A DNA stretch of 10,231 nt from Dinochytrium kinnereticum (Eukaryota > Chytridiomycota > Chytridiomycetes > Chytridiales > Chytridiaceae). Below are positions 1-7,803 of this stretch, one piece after another. The stretch lies in assembly GCA_027604005.1 (NCBI GenBank), contig JADGJT010000608.1, forward strand, positions 1-10,231, read 5' to 3'. The number at the start of each line of letters is the position of its first letter. Position 1 is the stretch's first letter. The notes below the pieces were generated by a model. That model searched no databases and was not told the origin of the DNA. It saw nothing but the letters and a program-made list of their open reading frames with translations. Made by a program: the position numbers and the translations under genes.

Positions 1-1000
1 CATACTTCAAGTTATCCGCGTCCCGATCTTGGAAGGGGGACTGCACAGGTGATGCTGGCATACCGGTAAAAAACTACTAGAAAGACGGAATTCCGTTCAT
101 AGAGCCAAGGCTGGGTTGAACCGAGAAAGGGCTTCTGGAGACAACCGTCAGCTTTTTAGCCAACCGGGGAAATGGCTTTGCTTATTTCCCACATAGTCGT
201 AAATCCTTTCACTTATCTGAAGAATCCCTCCGTTCTTGAACAAAAGACCGTAAATCTCTCAACGGGGTCAGCCCTTTTCCATTCTTTGCCAGTACCTTCA
301 ACAAGCCTTCTTTTATGCGGTTGGTTGGAATCAGGAAACTGAAAAGGGCGCCTTTCCTCAGAAACATGTTGGGAGACTCCGACGCTAGATGAAAAATGAA
401 CCCAATTTGAGTGCCCGTCGATCTTATCAATGGGCCAGACGAAGATATTTAGAGTTTTTGTTGTGATTCACTGCAGTTTACACAAGGAATCCTATCCCTT
501 CTTTAAACCTTTAATGTGGAATAATCTTCTTTTCTGAAAGGCCAAGTCCAATAGTGTCTGTCCCAGTAGCCACAAGACCCTAGCACGTTGCCGCTGTTTT
601 TCGCTGGTATGGAGAGGCTTTCTTCCTCTGTCAGAGATTCCCTTATCAAGTTTGGGAACGGTGCAGCCTTTGTTGTCACGAAGCCTGTACTTGTCCAGTA
701 TTTCGCTGTGAGACATGACGATATACGGCCGAAACTGGAAAAGCTTTCGAGGGAACTGGCTCATGTATGCCATCTGATTGAGCGCTAACGACACCAAAGC
801 AGCGATTCCAAGCATTTGATGATTGTTTTGGGGCTCTATGAATAGACGGAAGAAGGATCATAAAAAGCGACAATATCTCCATGCATGAGAACTAAATCAA
901 ACGATCATGCCTCCACCAGCTAGTTTCCAGAATGGCGGCTGGAAGAATAATAATATTGTAAGTCAGCTCGACTTATGACTAAATCTTATCGTGGCATCAG
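1..1000. other. Unassigned region, no supportable gene
   Basis: No convincing gene is visible. The longest open stretches are minus-strand ORFs of 107 codons (815 to 492) and 73 codons (430 to 209), neither matching a family I recognise. The 107-codon frame starts with a hydrophobic run (MLGIAALVSLAL) and ends in a basic, Leu-rich tail. The 73-codon frame also ends basic and Leu-rich. I could not join them with fungal splice signals in a consistent frame. They could be exons of an unrecognised or decayed gene reading leftward, or chance ORFs. I see no tRNA, rRNA or transposon termini here. Confidence 0.45.
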
Positions 1001-1088
1001 CTTGGCTCAGTGAGCTGCCCCCTTCTCCCCAGCCTTATGTGTGAAGCGGATGCAACGAGTAACAGCTCCAGTTCCTTTCCTTTCCCTT

Positions 1089-1104
1089 CTCTCTCTCTCT
1101 CTCT
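1089..1104. repeat. (CT)8 microsatellite
   Basis: Eight uninterrupted CT dinucleotides lie inside a longer C/T-rich tract running from about 1075 to 1150. Such tracts are common near fungal promoters and are length-variable between strains. Confidence 0.9.
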
Positions 1105-1152
1105 CCTCCTGACCGGTGTTTCCCAGGCGGGCGGCGTCTCCTCTTCTCTCTA

Positions 1153-1162
1153 ACACACACAC
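1153..1162. repeat. (AC)5 short dinucleotide repeat
   Basis: Five AC units lie about 50 bp after the CT microsatellite. The repeat is short and has no visible function. Confidence 0.75.
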
Positions 1163-1785
1163 GGGAAGTGGATGGTTGGTGGTTGATGGGGTGAGTGAAT
1201 GGGGTGGATCAGTAATAAGTAGTGTCATGCAGCACGATACGAAGGGACGCCCTTTACAGCTGGACATGCAATGCTGCCATATGAAAATCCTTCTTTCGCT
1301 CGGCAACTTACTTCGGGTCCCGCAGACAGCCTCAACTTTTTGCAAAGGCTAATCATGTTAGAGACTAGCGGGGTCGCAGGGATGGATGGCCCACTCACGG
1401 TAAAGCGGTGGCGCAGTGCCCTTGCGCTATTATGCTCACACTGTGTACATCCCACCCTACGCGTGTGGCATGCAGAGTACTAGGTCATCAACCATTGTTC
1501 GTCTGTTCGGCAACAGGAGCTCATGAAGAACTCCACAAAAGGGCATGTGTCCAGCAGGCCCTAGGGGACCTTCAAGGTAATTAAGGTTCTTTTGATGTCT
1601 GGCGTTCTGTTATGATTGGAATTGAAGAAAAAATAAAGCCTTCCAGCGCTTTACAACATTTGTTGCCCCCATCTTGGTAATGACTGAATACGGGCTAACT
1701 TTAAGCAAAAGCACTAACGAGTAATATGAACCCATCGCCGCGAGACTAGCATTTATACAGTATTGAATATCTCTTAAACCCCATC

Positions 1786-3999
1786 TCAAACTCTACTCTT
1801 TATATCATATTCACTCCACAGTGGCCATAGAGTCTCCCAAAGAAACTCGGTGGCAAGCCCAGGCCAAAGCGCGACAACCTTTCCCCTCTCATCCCGATAC
1901 CAGCTCTGACACCCCGCACTAGTCCAAACCTTTCCTTCAAACCGTTTCTGCAATTTGGCATTCCATAGTCTTTGCTTCTCAAGCTTTGGCTCGATCGTGA
2001 TGATAGCACCAGAATGAATCTTCTGAATGACAGGGATGATAAGAGAGATTTGTGATTCCATCTGTTGGATCTGCGAGTTGTGACCGAGGCCCGAGTTCGG
2101 GCCGGACAGCATTGCGAGGTTTGGGAAATGGTGGATAAAGGTACCGCGGTGGGCCTAAAACAGATCATGAATTAGTGGTATGTAACAAGAAAAATAAGCT
2201 TTACCTCAAGCCCTTCACTTTGCCACAATGCTGCAAGGTCGACTTTGTTGCGCCCAACAAATCTTCCCTTTATTGGGTTTCCGACATCGAACCCTGTGGC
2301 TAGGATGATGACATCTAGCGCATGCTTGTAGAATTAGGCAAGGAGGCAGTTAACATTAGATCGATCTCCACAAATTATAAAAATACAGGAAAGGTAAATA
2401 TATACACCTCCTGTCCTGTAGCGTCCAATATTCCGTTTTCTTCAAACTTCACAATACGCTCCGTAATCAGAGAAACATGTGGCTTTTGAAGTGCATCATA
2501 GTACAAATCTGACGGAGTGATCCTCTATTCATCGAAAAAATTTTTGAGTACTTCAACCACTCAACGAAAGAAACTAACCTTACAACCGACTGGATGCTTT
2601 GGAGTAAGTTTTTTCCTTAATATCGGATCTTTAACCCGTTTCTCGAGGTCCTTCAGGAAGAGCCACGTAGCAATACGGTGGATGGGGGAATTGATTTTCA
2701 TGACCAGCCAAGTCAATTCAAGCTATTTATGTGAAGGGTACGGAGTTAGATAATAATTTCAGAAAAAACAAAGATTAAGAAAGGCGATAACTGCGGGAAA
2801 AATCAAAAAAAACCTTACCGAGATCCATATAAAATTCCTCACCAACCTCGACAATCCCGGTGTCCTTCTTAACATTGTCCTCCACAACCCAGAATAATCC
2901 ATGTTCCCTCGAATAGGCACCCAGTTCGCGCTCCTTTGAAACACCTTCAACTCTGCAACCTTCCCCGATATTTCCCCAACAATCTGAACAGCACTGGCGC
3001 CATTTCCCACAATACCCACTCTTTTGCCAGTCAATTCAAGTTTTGGGTCCCAACGAGCCGAATGGACCATCGAGCCCCGAAAGGATGATAGTCCTGGTAT
3101 GTTAGGGTACTTTGGAATAGACAGAGGTCCAGGGGCGACAAGGAGGAACTTTGATTTGAGGATGGTTATGGGTGACGATATGTCTGGTGAAGCCGGGACG
3201 GAATAGGATATTAGATCTGGGCGACGGATGTGGAGTGTCCAAATCGACAAAGAGTCATCCCAGCTTGCACCAGTAACTTCAGAGTTGAATCTAATGGATG
3301 GTTAAGAAAGGAGAAGAAGAAAAAGATGTAATGATTACAGATACCTAATCATCTTGTCGACCCCAAACTTCGAAGCAGTGTCTTGCAAATACTTCTGAAT
3401 CTCTGGCTGCTTCGAGTATTTTTTCGACCAATCTGGTTTGAACAAAGTACTGTTACAAAATGAAGCAGGAGTAATGAACTGAAATGGAGGTAGAAGGCTT
3501 ACTTGGATTAAGATTGAAGGAAAAGGAATACATGTGGGAGGGAACACTGCGATATTTCATTCGATGCGCAATCGATTAATAAGAGGAAGTACCAATTGAT
3601 AAGCATCGCATATGCTCCCGAAACAAAACTTACTCGCATCCACAACCAGGGTACGTATTGCTGAAAATCAAATGAAGTCAACAAACCAGGAAAAACTCAT
3701 CCAAAACAAACACCACTCACTCGAACCAGCATCCTCCGACCTGTGGAGACTTTTCAAGAACAACGAAATCATCAATCCCTTTCATCTTCAGGTTACATGC
3801 CATCGCAATACCACCGGCCCTTTGTAAAGAGGTTTAGAGACGGAACGAGCGGAAACGATCACCATCTAGAGACGGTGGAATTCACCAAGATGGATCACAC
3901 CCACCCTGCACCAACAACAGCAACACTGTAGACCTTTTCGCAGTCATGATTTTCACCGATGGCCACGGTGGTCGATGAAGTGCAAGTATCGTGAGACAT
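1786..3999 (-). CDS. FAD-dependent monooxygenase, Baeyer-Villiger / flavin-monooxygenase type, complete, ten exons
   Basis: Predicted 524-aa enzyme using FAD, NADPH and O2 to insert oxygen into a ketone or hydroxylate a substrate. Exons on the minus strand: 3999-3905, 3819-3721, 3660-3634, 3546-3503, 3432-3345, 3290-2819, 2722-2579, 2524-2408, 2324-2205, 2154-1786. Introns are 50-96 nt and every junction keeps frame. Seen: FAD-binding G30-A-G32-A-G-G35, Glu54 at the end of strand 2 (VVLEK), G-G-C-W-F-D-N-T-Y-P-G at 60-70, V-P-S-H-M-Y-S-F-S-F at 75-84, fingerprint F188-x-G190-x3-H194-x3-W198-D199, NADPH-type G213-N-G215-A-S-A218, L-A-T-G-F-D at 370-375, and S-G-P-N-S-G-L-G-H-N at 419-428. The length is normal for the family. 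The Met at 3999 gives the expected short leader before the first Rossmann strand. Introns 1 and 8 use AAG acceptors. The usual A-T-G-P-L-S is A-P-G-P-L-S at 170-175. The overall pattern recalls fungal secondary-metabolism BVMOs (StcW/MoxY-like), but the substrate is unknown and no biosynthetic neighbours are visible. Confidence 0.93.
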
Positions 4000-4190
4000 G
4001 TCGATTGCAAACTAGTCGTTCGTTCAGCGAAGGACAAACGGGCGTCGCTTTATGCTGCGGCAAGGGAGAACAAAGACCCGCGCCCCGTCGCAGCATCTTT
4101 TTGAGTCGCGGAGAGGGATGAAGCGGCGCCCCCATCACATTGCGGACCCTTGCCTTTCAAGCTGGTCTCCGCCAATTTTGACAAACTTTT

Positions 4191-4196
4191 CACGTG
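4191..4196. promoter_or_regulatory. CACGTG E-box
   Basis: A perfect CACGTG hexamer, the core site of bHLH factors in fungi, lies 192 bp upstream of the monooxygenase start and about 720 bp upstream of gene A. A hexamer can occur by chance, so function is only suggested by its place in the divergent promoter. Confidence 0.35.
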
Positions 4197-4227
4197 AGGA
4201 TGTCTCCCATATCGGCTCGCCACGGCC

Positions 4228-4240
4228 CGGAGATCCTCCG
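4228..4240. promoter_or_regulatory. CGG-N7-CCG inverted site, Zn2Cys6-type candidate
   Basis: CGGAG-ATC-CTCCG is an inverted repeat with 5-bp arms, which gives a CGG-N7-CCG arrangement. Fungal Zn2Cys6 factors bind paired, everted or inverted CGG triplets, with spacing giving specificity. It lies 229 bp upstream of the monooxygenase start and 673 bp upstream of gene A. Confidence 0.4.
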
Positions 4241-4420
4241 ACGTCTGCCTCTTACTAGTAACGACGACATCACGTCTGGACCATTATTACGCGGAAGGAA
4301 AGGATGGACACGCAGACATTGCACCGTTCTTTCGCTTTCCCGAATATTGCAAGTCCCTGATTGTTTGGAAACCAGTGCTCTCAATACTTTTTCTTGTGAA
4401 GAAGTGGGTTCAGGAAGCAA

Positions 4421-4440
4421 ATCGAACGTGAACGTTCGAT
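4421..4440. promoter_or_regulatory. 20-bp near-perfect palindrome, candidate operator
   Basis: ATCGAACGT and ACGTTCGAT are perfect 9-bp inverted arms around a GA spacer. Each arm contains ACGT, the core bound by many bZIP factors. The right half also contains GAA-cg-TTC, which fits the minimal heat-shock-element unit. The site lies about 420 bp upstream of the monooxygenase start and 470 bp upstream of gene A, so it could serve either gene. Arms of this length are unlikely by chance in 900 bp, but the binding factor is unknown. Confidence 0.5.
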
Positions 4441-4913
4441 GAATCCAACGTAGCATCCGGATTCAGTGACTCACTGGCCGAGCACTTTGTGTGGTTGCTC
4501 TGGTTAACATGATCACGCTTCCAAGTAGTGAGTCAGAAACAATTCTAAAAATATCGCAAATCTTATTTCCTCATCTGCAGAGAGGAATGGTATTTGGTGA
4601 CTGGAAGGAACAGAACCAGTGCGGCAAGAGGGAAAAGCCTCAGCGTGAGGCGTTCAAACACTTGGCATGGCGAAGAGGTGCTGATGGCAGCCTGTGGCTC
4701 CAGCTTCATTTGCTTGTGCTCCCCTCCATCATCTGCCTCCGGTTCAAGAACCCCCAAACTCCTTTCGCCATTGGCACACGACGCCTCATTCGATTACCGG
4801 CAACCTGGGCCCATGCACATCATTAAAGGGAGCCCAATCAAATGAGATCAACACTCAGGATCAAGTATCAAGATTCTGTTTCTTTCAGGCCTTCATACGG
4901 TCTAAGACCCAGC

Positions 4914-7163
4914 ATGACCGTGATGACAACATCTACTGTCCTTCTGCAAGAAACTCTGGCAGACTATGTCAACAAGGAGGAATACTCACCATCGTAAGTA
5001 CATGATTCAGTCCGAGCAACTCTTTGCTCACTGTTTTCTTAGAAACGAGCATCTTGCAGATAAACCAAAAGGCATGCCTGTTCTTTGCATCAACCTTTCG
5101 ACTGACTTAAGATCCAGATATCGCCAGGGCATGGTCAGGCGAATTTATGGGACGCAGTGCTGCTCAAAACACGCCGATTACGAAGTTACGTTCAGGGAGT
5201 CGAAAAGACTTTTACCAGAAAAGCTCAATAGATAGTGTCGTGTACGCTTCAAACCGCCAGCGAGCTCACAGCCAAGACTGTGGTGACTTCAGCAAGGCCA
5301 ATGAGTATGAAGCAGCAAGGGTAACATCCGTTACGAGTTGGGACGATGTTCGGCGAAAGAAAACGGCGGACTTATCAAGAACGGGCTCGATACTTGCCAC
5401 AGCTCCATTAGAAATTTGTCTTTTGCCGAGCCAGAAAGCGGAAGGGGTGTTGAGATTGCAGCGTGAAGGGTCATTCCCTAGAACGACAGAAGATGTAATT
5501 TCACATTCGCTAGAGGAAGCTTTAGCCGACTACGTCGAGAAGATAGAGTTTACTCCGTAAGTTTGACCATTACCGTCTTCTTCTAATATTCAAACTAAAA
5601 TCTGACTAAATAGCGAGGTCGCGAGGAAAGACAATAAAGGAGTGATAGGTTTGTGTATTAATCTTTTCCTTCCTAATGTCTATTAGTATGCTCACCCATT
5701 CTCCTTCAGGCCTAATACGATCATGGTCGGGGGATTTCTCCGGGACGCATCCATCTCGGGCGCGATCAAAGAGCGCACTCGCAGGATTGCGAAGTCGGAG
5801 TGCTCTTCCCAATCGCTCATCAAACGATATGTTGAGATCAAGCAGGAGCATCGGACGATCTACCTACTCAACGGATAGCGTTACAGGAAGAAAAAGAATT
5901 TCATCGAATGGAACCTCCAAATCAAGTGTCTGTGCAGTCGATACTGCTGATATTTTTGGAATAGAAGCGCATATCGCCCGGCCAGGATCCGAAAATGCCA
6001 AAGCCTCGCCGAGACCAACACGACCCCGTCGACATACCTTCGACGTGAGCTCTTTTATGATTCATGCCACAAAGTCTCAGGGTTCTATACCGTCATTGAG
6101 TAAATCATCATTCAACAAGACCTCAGCCATTATGATGCCGAAGCTCACGACTTTCGGCGATGTCCAGACTAGAGGTGCGGAGAATGTGCATGATGGCAGC
6201 ATCTCGCAGCAATGTTTTCGTGATACCTCTGAAGACGGAATTCGCCGCATTATCGTTTCAAAGTCAGATAGTCATCAGCGGCTTGCTCGTTATGAAAGCC
6301 CAAATACCCCCAGCAGAGATTCCAATTCTTCTTCACACAGAAGATCTTATAGCAATACCCGAGATGGCAAAGGATCGCAGATACCCAAGTCAAATTCATC
6401 CTCGATACCATCGTCAAAACTGGCAACCGAAGTGCGAGCTGCAGACGAGCCTCCTACCAAATCGAAACCTACTCCAACGAATGCATCAGTCGTAAGCGTG
6501 CTATCAGCCTTGTCGAAGTCAGACTTAATCTTATCAAGGGAGGTATCAACGCCTTCTAAAAGGACATCCTCTTTGGTTCCATCTCGCTTAAGCGGCCGAC
6601 ATAGTTTGGACGAGCGAGGCAAAGCAAGCTCAGTCAAAACGAATCATGAACCTACTCCGTCAATAACGGCTCCAGAAACGGTAGACGAGGGCCGATTACT
6701 CACAGCTGAAGCCCAACGGAATTCGGCAAAACCAGTAGAGGATACCAGCAGCTCCAATCTTGATACCCAGAATCAACCCAGCGCCCCCATACCATCAGCA
6801 ATACCGAGTCACCTAGCGACAAAGATAACTGAGCATAATTCACCGAACACATCTGCTGCAAGCTTTCATCTCATTCCGGTGTCAAGAAAGCTTTTTCGAA
6901 TTGATAGCCAGAGTGTGCAGTCTGCTTCATGCGATTTGAGCTCCGGATCCGAAAACGGAATCAGCGCAGCTTGCACCAGAAAGAAAAGCCAAAGTGTTCC
7001 GACCCGGCATTTAGCCCATTTAACGAGACTTGCTGGAACTGAAGGAGCCGTTGGACCTTCCGGAGACTTAGAGGGTCAAGAGCCGAAGGAGAAGGATATC
7101 TCACAGCCAGAACGCCCGCATAAAGACGAGGCCATGAGCAAATGCGCGTGTCTAATACTTTGA
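4914..7163 (+). CDS. Gene A: unrecognised Ser-rich protein with duplicated ADY/WSG module and C-terminal CaaL prenylation box, complete, five exons
   Basis: I do not recognise this family. Exons 4914-4993, 5043-5071, 5118-5556, 5614-5648 and 5710-7163 join in frame to 678 aa, with introns of 49, 46, 57 and 61 nt in phases 2, 1, 2, 1. Module 1 (residues 11-46) runs from L-L-Q-E-T-L-A-D-Y-V to I-A-R-A-W-S-G-E-F. Module 2 (168-204) runs from L-E-E-A-L-A-D-Y-V to L-I-R-S-W-S-G-D-F. A Ser/Thr/Arg-rich, probably disordered region follows, with islands F-G-I-E-A-H-I-A-R-P (277-286) and R-R-H-T-F-D-V (301-307). The end is C673-A-C675-L-I-L: CLIL is a CaaX box with Leu, favoured by geranylgeranyltransferase I in known systems, and C673 could be palmitoylated. 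I infer a lipidated membrane-associated scaffold. The start at 4914 is the first Met before module 1; 4923 is an alternative. Intron 2 needs a GC donor (5072). If it is not spliced, a shorter protein could start at 5147. Confidence 0.8.
4944..5146 (+). repeat. ADY/WSG module, copy A1
   Basis: First module of gene A: L-Q-E-T-L-A-D-Y-V-N-K-E-E-Y-S-P-S, then a phase-2 intron (4994-5042), a linker on a 29-nt mini-exon, a phase-1 intron (5072-5117), and I-A-R-A-W-S-G-E-F. It matches A2, B1 and B2 in motif order and intron positions. Confidence 0.8.
5072..5117 (+). other. GC-AG intron in gene A (intron 2)
   Basis: The frame and the alignment to copies A2, B1 and B2 require a phase-1 intron here, but the donor reads G|GCATGC instead of G|GTATGC. 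The acceptor is TCCAG|AT. The equivalent donors in the other copies are GTTTGT (5649), GTATAT (7975) and GTAAAT (8493), so a single T-to-C change explains the sequence. GC-AG introns are a known minor class spliced by the major spliceosome. At 46 nt it is also among the shortest introns in the window. Confidence 0.7.
5510..5738 (+). repeat. ADY/WSG module, copy A2
   Basis: Second module of gene A: L-E-E-A-L-A-D-Y-V-E-K-I-E-F-T-P, phase-2 intron 5557-5613, 35-nt mini-exon encoding E-V-A-R-K-D-N-K-G-V-I, phase-1 intron 5649-5709, then G-L-I-R-S-W-S-G-D-F. It is very close to copy B2, which occupies the same place in gene B. Confidence 0.85.
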
Positions 7164-7213
7164 CTGGATTTTACGGAAGTTATGCGAAGATATCTTTACG
7201 TCTGGCGTAAGAT

Positions 7214-7219
7214 AATAAA
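7214..7219 (+). terminator. Candidate poly(A) signal of gene A
   Basis: AATAAA lies 51 nt after the TGA stop of gene A, a normal distance for a fungal polyadenylation element. Fungal signals are loose, so this is only a candidate. Confidence 0.5.
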
Positions 7220-7411
7220 CTGGCCTAGGTTGAGACAGAAGAAGGCATACATCAAATTTTAATGCCAATATTTGTAAGGTAGATATCGCCCAAACCGCCA
7301 AGCTTAGTTTTACTCGTGTTCATCCTCGAAGCCCGTAGCTGGCCAGATAAGCGTTAAAAAAGATGAATACCCAGACTCTGTAGATGTTGGTCTGCGGAAC
7401 CGTCGCACACA

Positions 7412-7426
7412 GTCATTATTAATGAC
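7412..7426. promoter_or_regulatory. 15-bp inverted repeat upstream of gene B
   Basis: GTCATTA-T-TAATGAC is a perfect 7-bp inverted repeat around one central base. GTCA/TGAC ends and TAAT/ATTA cores suit dimeric bZIP or homeodomain-type binding. It lies 378 bp upstream of the gene B start and 9 bp before another palindrome (AACGCGTT). A hairpin in the gene A 3' region is less likely because it lies about 190 bp beyond the AATAAA. Confidence 0.4.
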
Positions 7427-7434
7427 AAACTTAA

Positions 7435-7442
7435 AACGCGTT
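7435..7442. promoter_or_regulatory. AACGCGTT palindrome with MCB core (ACGCGT)
   Basis: ACGCGT at 7436-7441 matches the MluI cell-cycle box bound by MBF (Mbp1/Swi6-type) factors in fungi. It lies about 360 bp upstream of the gene B start. A single copy can occur by chance. Confidence 0.3.
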
Positions 7443-7803
7443 AAACCCAGTTCTGCTCATTTATTACACCACGTAAAAACGCTGCCTGGGACATTTCACC
7501 CTTTTACATGAGATACAAAGTACTGAATGCATTAGAAAGCGAGAACCAGGACAGGAAGCAATTCCATGCGTTCAGCCACCTCGCAGCAAGGGAATCAATT
7601 TGGGAATGTTATAGATAAGCGATCATGCATCAACCTTAAAGGCAAATCTCCATGCTGATCTCTGATTTTGTTCCAAGGTCAAATGCATACAGGACATCAT
7701 CATAAGAAACCAATGAGAAGAATAGGATCGACATAGTATCTTGTTCGTTAAAACGTTATTTCCAATGCGCTTCTCTTCTAAATAGTACATTGCAAAGTCC
7801 ATC

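Larger units (their letters stand above)
1001..1785. other. Intergenic region with simple repeats, downstream of the monooxygenase
   Basis: This stretch lies beyond the 3' end of the minus-strand monooxygenase gene, whose stop is at 1786-1788. It contains pyrimidine-rich DNA around 1075-1150, a CT microsatellite, a short AC repeat, and a G/T-rich patch near 1170-1210. Plus- and minus-strand ORFs of 70-112 codons overlap each other on both strands and resemble no family, so I treat them as chance. The pyrimidine-rich plus strand would suit a fungal promoter, but no credible gene follows it. Confidence 0.5.
4000..4913. promoter_or_regulatory. Divergent intergenic region between the monooxygenase and gene A
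   Basis: This 914-bp stretch separates two divergently oriented genes and should hold both promoters. It contains a CCAAT pentamer at 4172-4176, CACGTG at 4191-4196, CGG-N7-CCG at 4228-4240 and a 20-bp palindrome at 4421-4440. A weak inverted repeat (ATGCTGCG at 4052-4059, CGCAGCAT at 4089-4096) flanks a 29-nt loop close to the monooxygenase start. Overlapping ORFs of 60-110 codons on both strands look like chance. I see no obvious TATA box. Confidence 0.6.
7164..7803. other. Intergenic region between genes A and B
   Basis: This 640-bp AT-rich stretch holds the 3' end of gene A and the promoter of gene B. It contains an AATAAA near the gene A stop, a 15-bp inverted repeat at 7412-7426, an AACGCGTT palindrome at 7435-7442 and a CCAAT at 7761-7765. 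The only ORF of note is a 60-codon minus-strand frame resembling nothing I know. I found no clear remnant of the gene A/B repeat unit here. Confidence 0.6.

Noticed and set aside
1116..1483. Overlapping ORFs on both strands in the repeat-rich left region
   Set aside because: They include simple-repeat translations, overlap on opposite strands and match nothing known.
2517..3206. Plus-strand ORFs opposite the monooxygenase (2517-2753, 3024-3206)
   Set aside because: They lie antisense to well-supported exons and introns of the monooxygenase and have no recognisable content.
3612..3931. Plus-strand ORFs at 3612-3827 and 3743-3931
   Set aside because: They overlap exons 1-3 of the minus-strand monooxygenase, whose exons join to give canonical FAD-binding motifs.
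1786..3999. Reading the monooxygenase as a pseudogene because it is broken into many frames
   Set aside because: All nine interruptions have donor and acceptor sites, suitable intron length and a frame-preserving join, and every expected motif is recovered in order.
4052..4096. ATGCTGCG/CGCAGCAT inverted repeat as a hairpin or operator
   Set aside because: Eight-bp arms with a 29-nt loop are weak and can occur by chance in GC-rich DNA.
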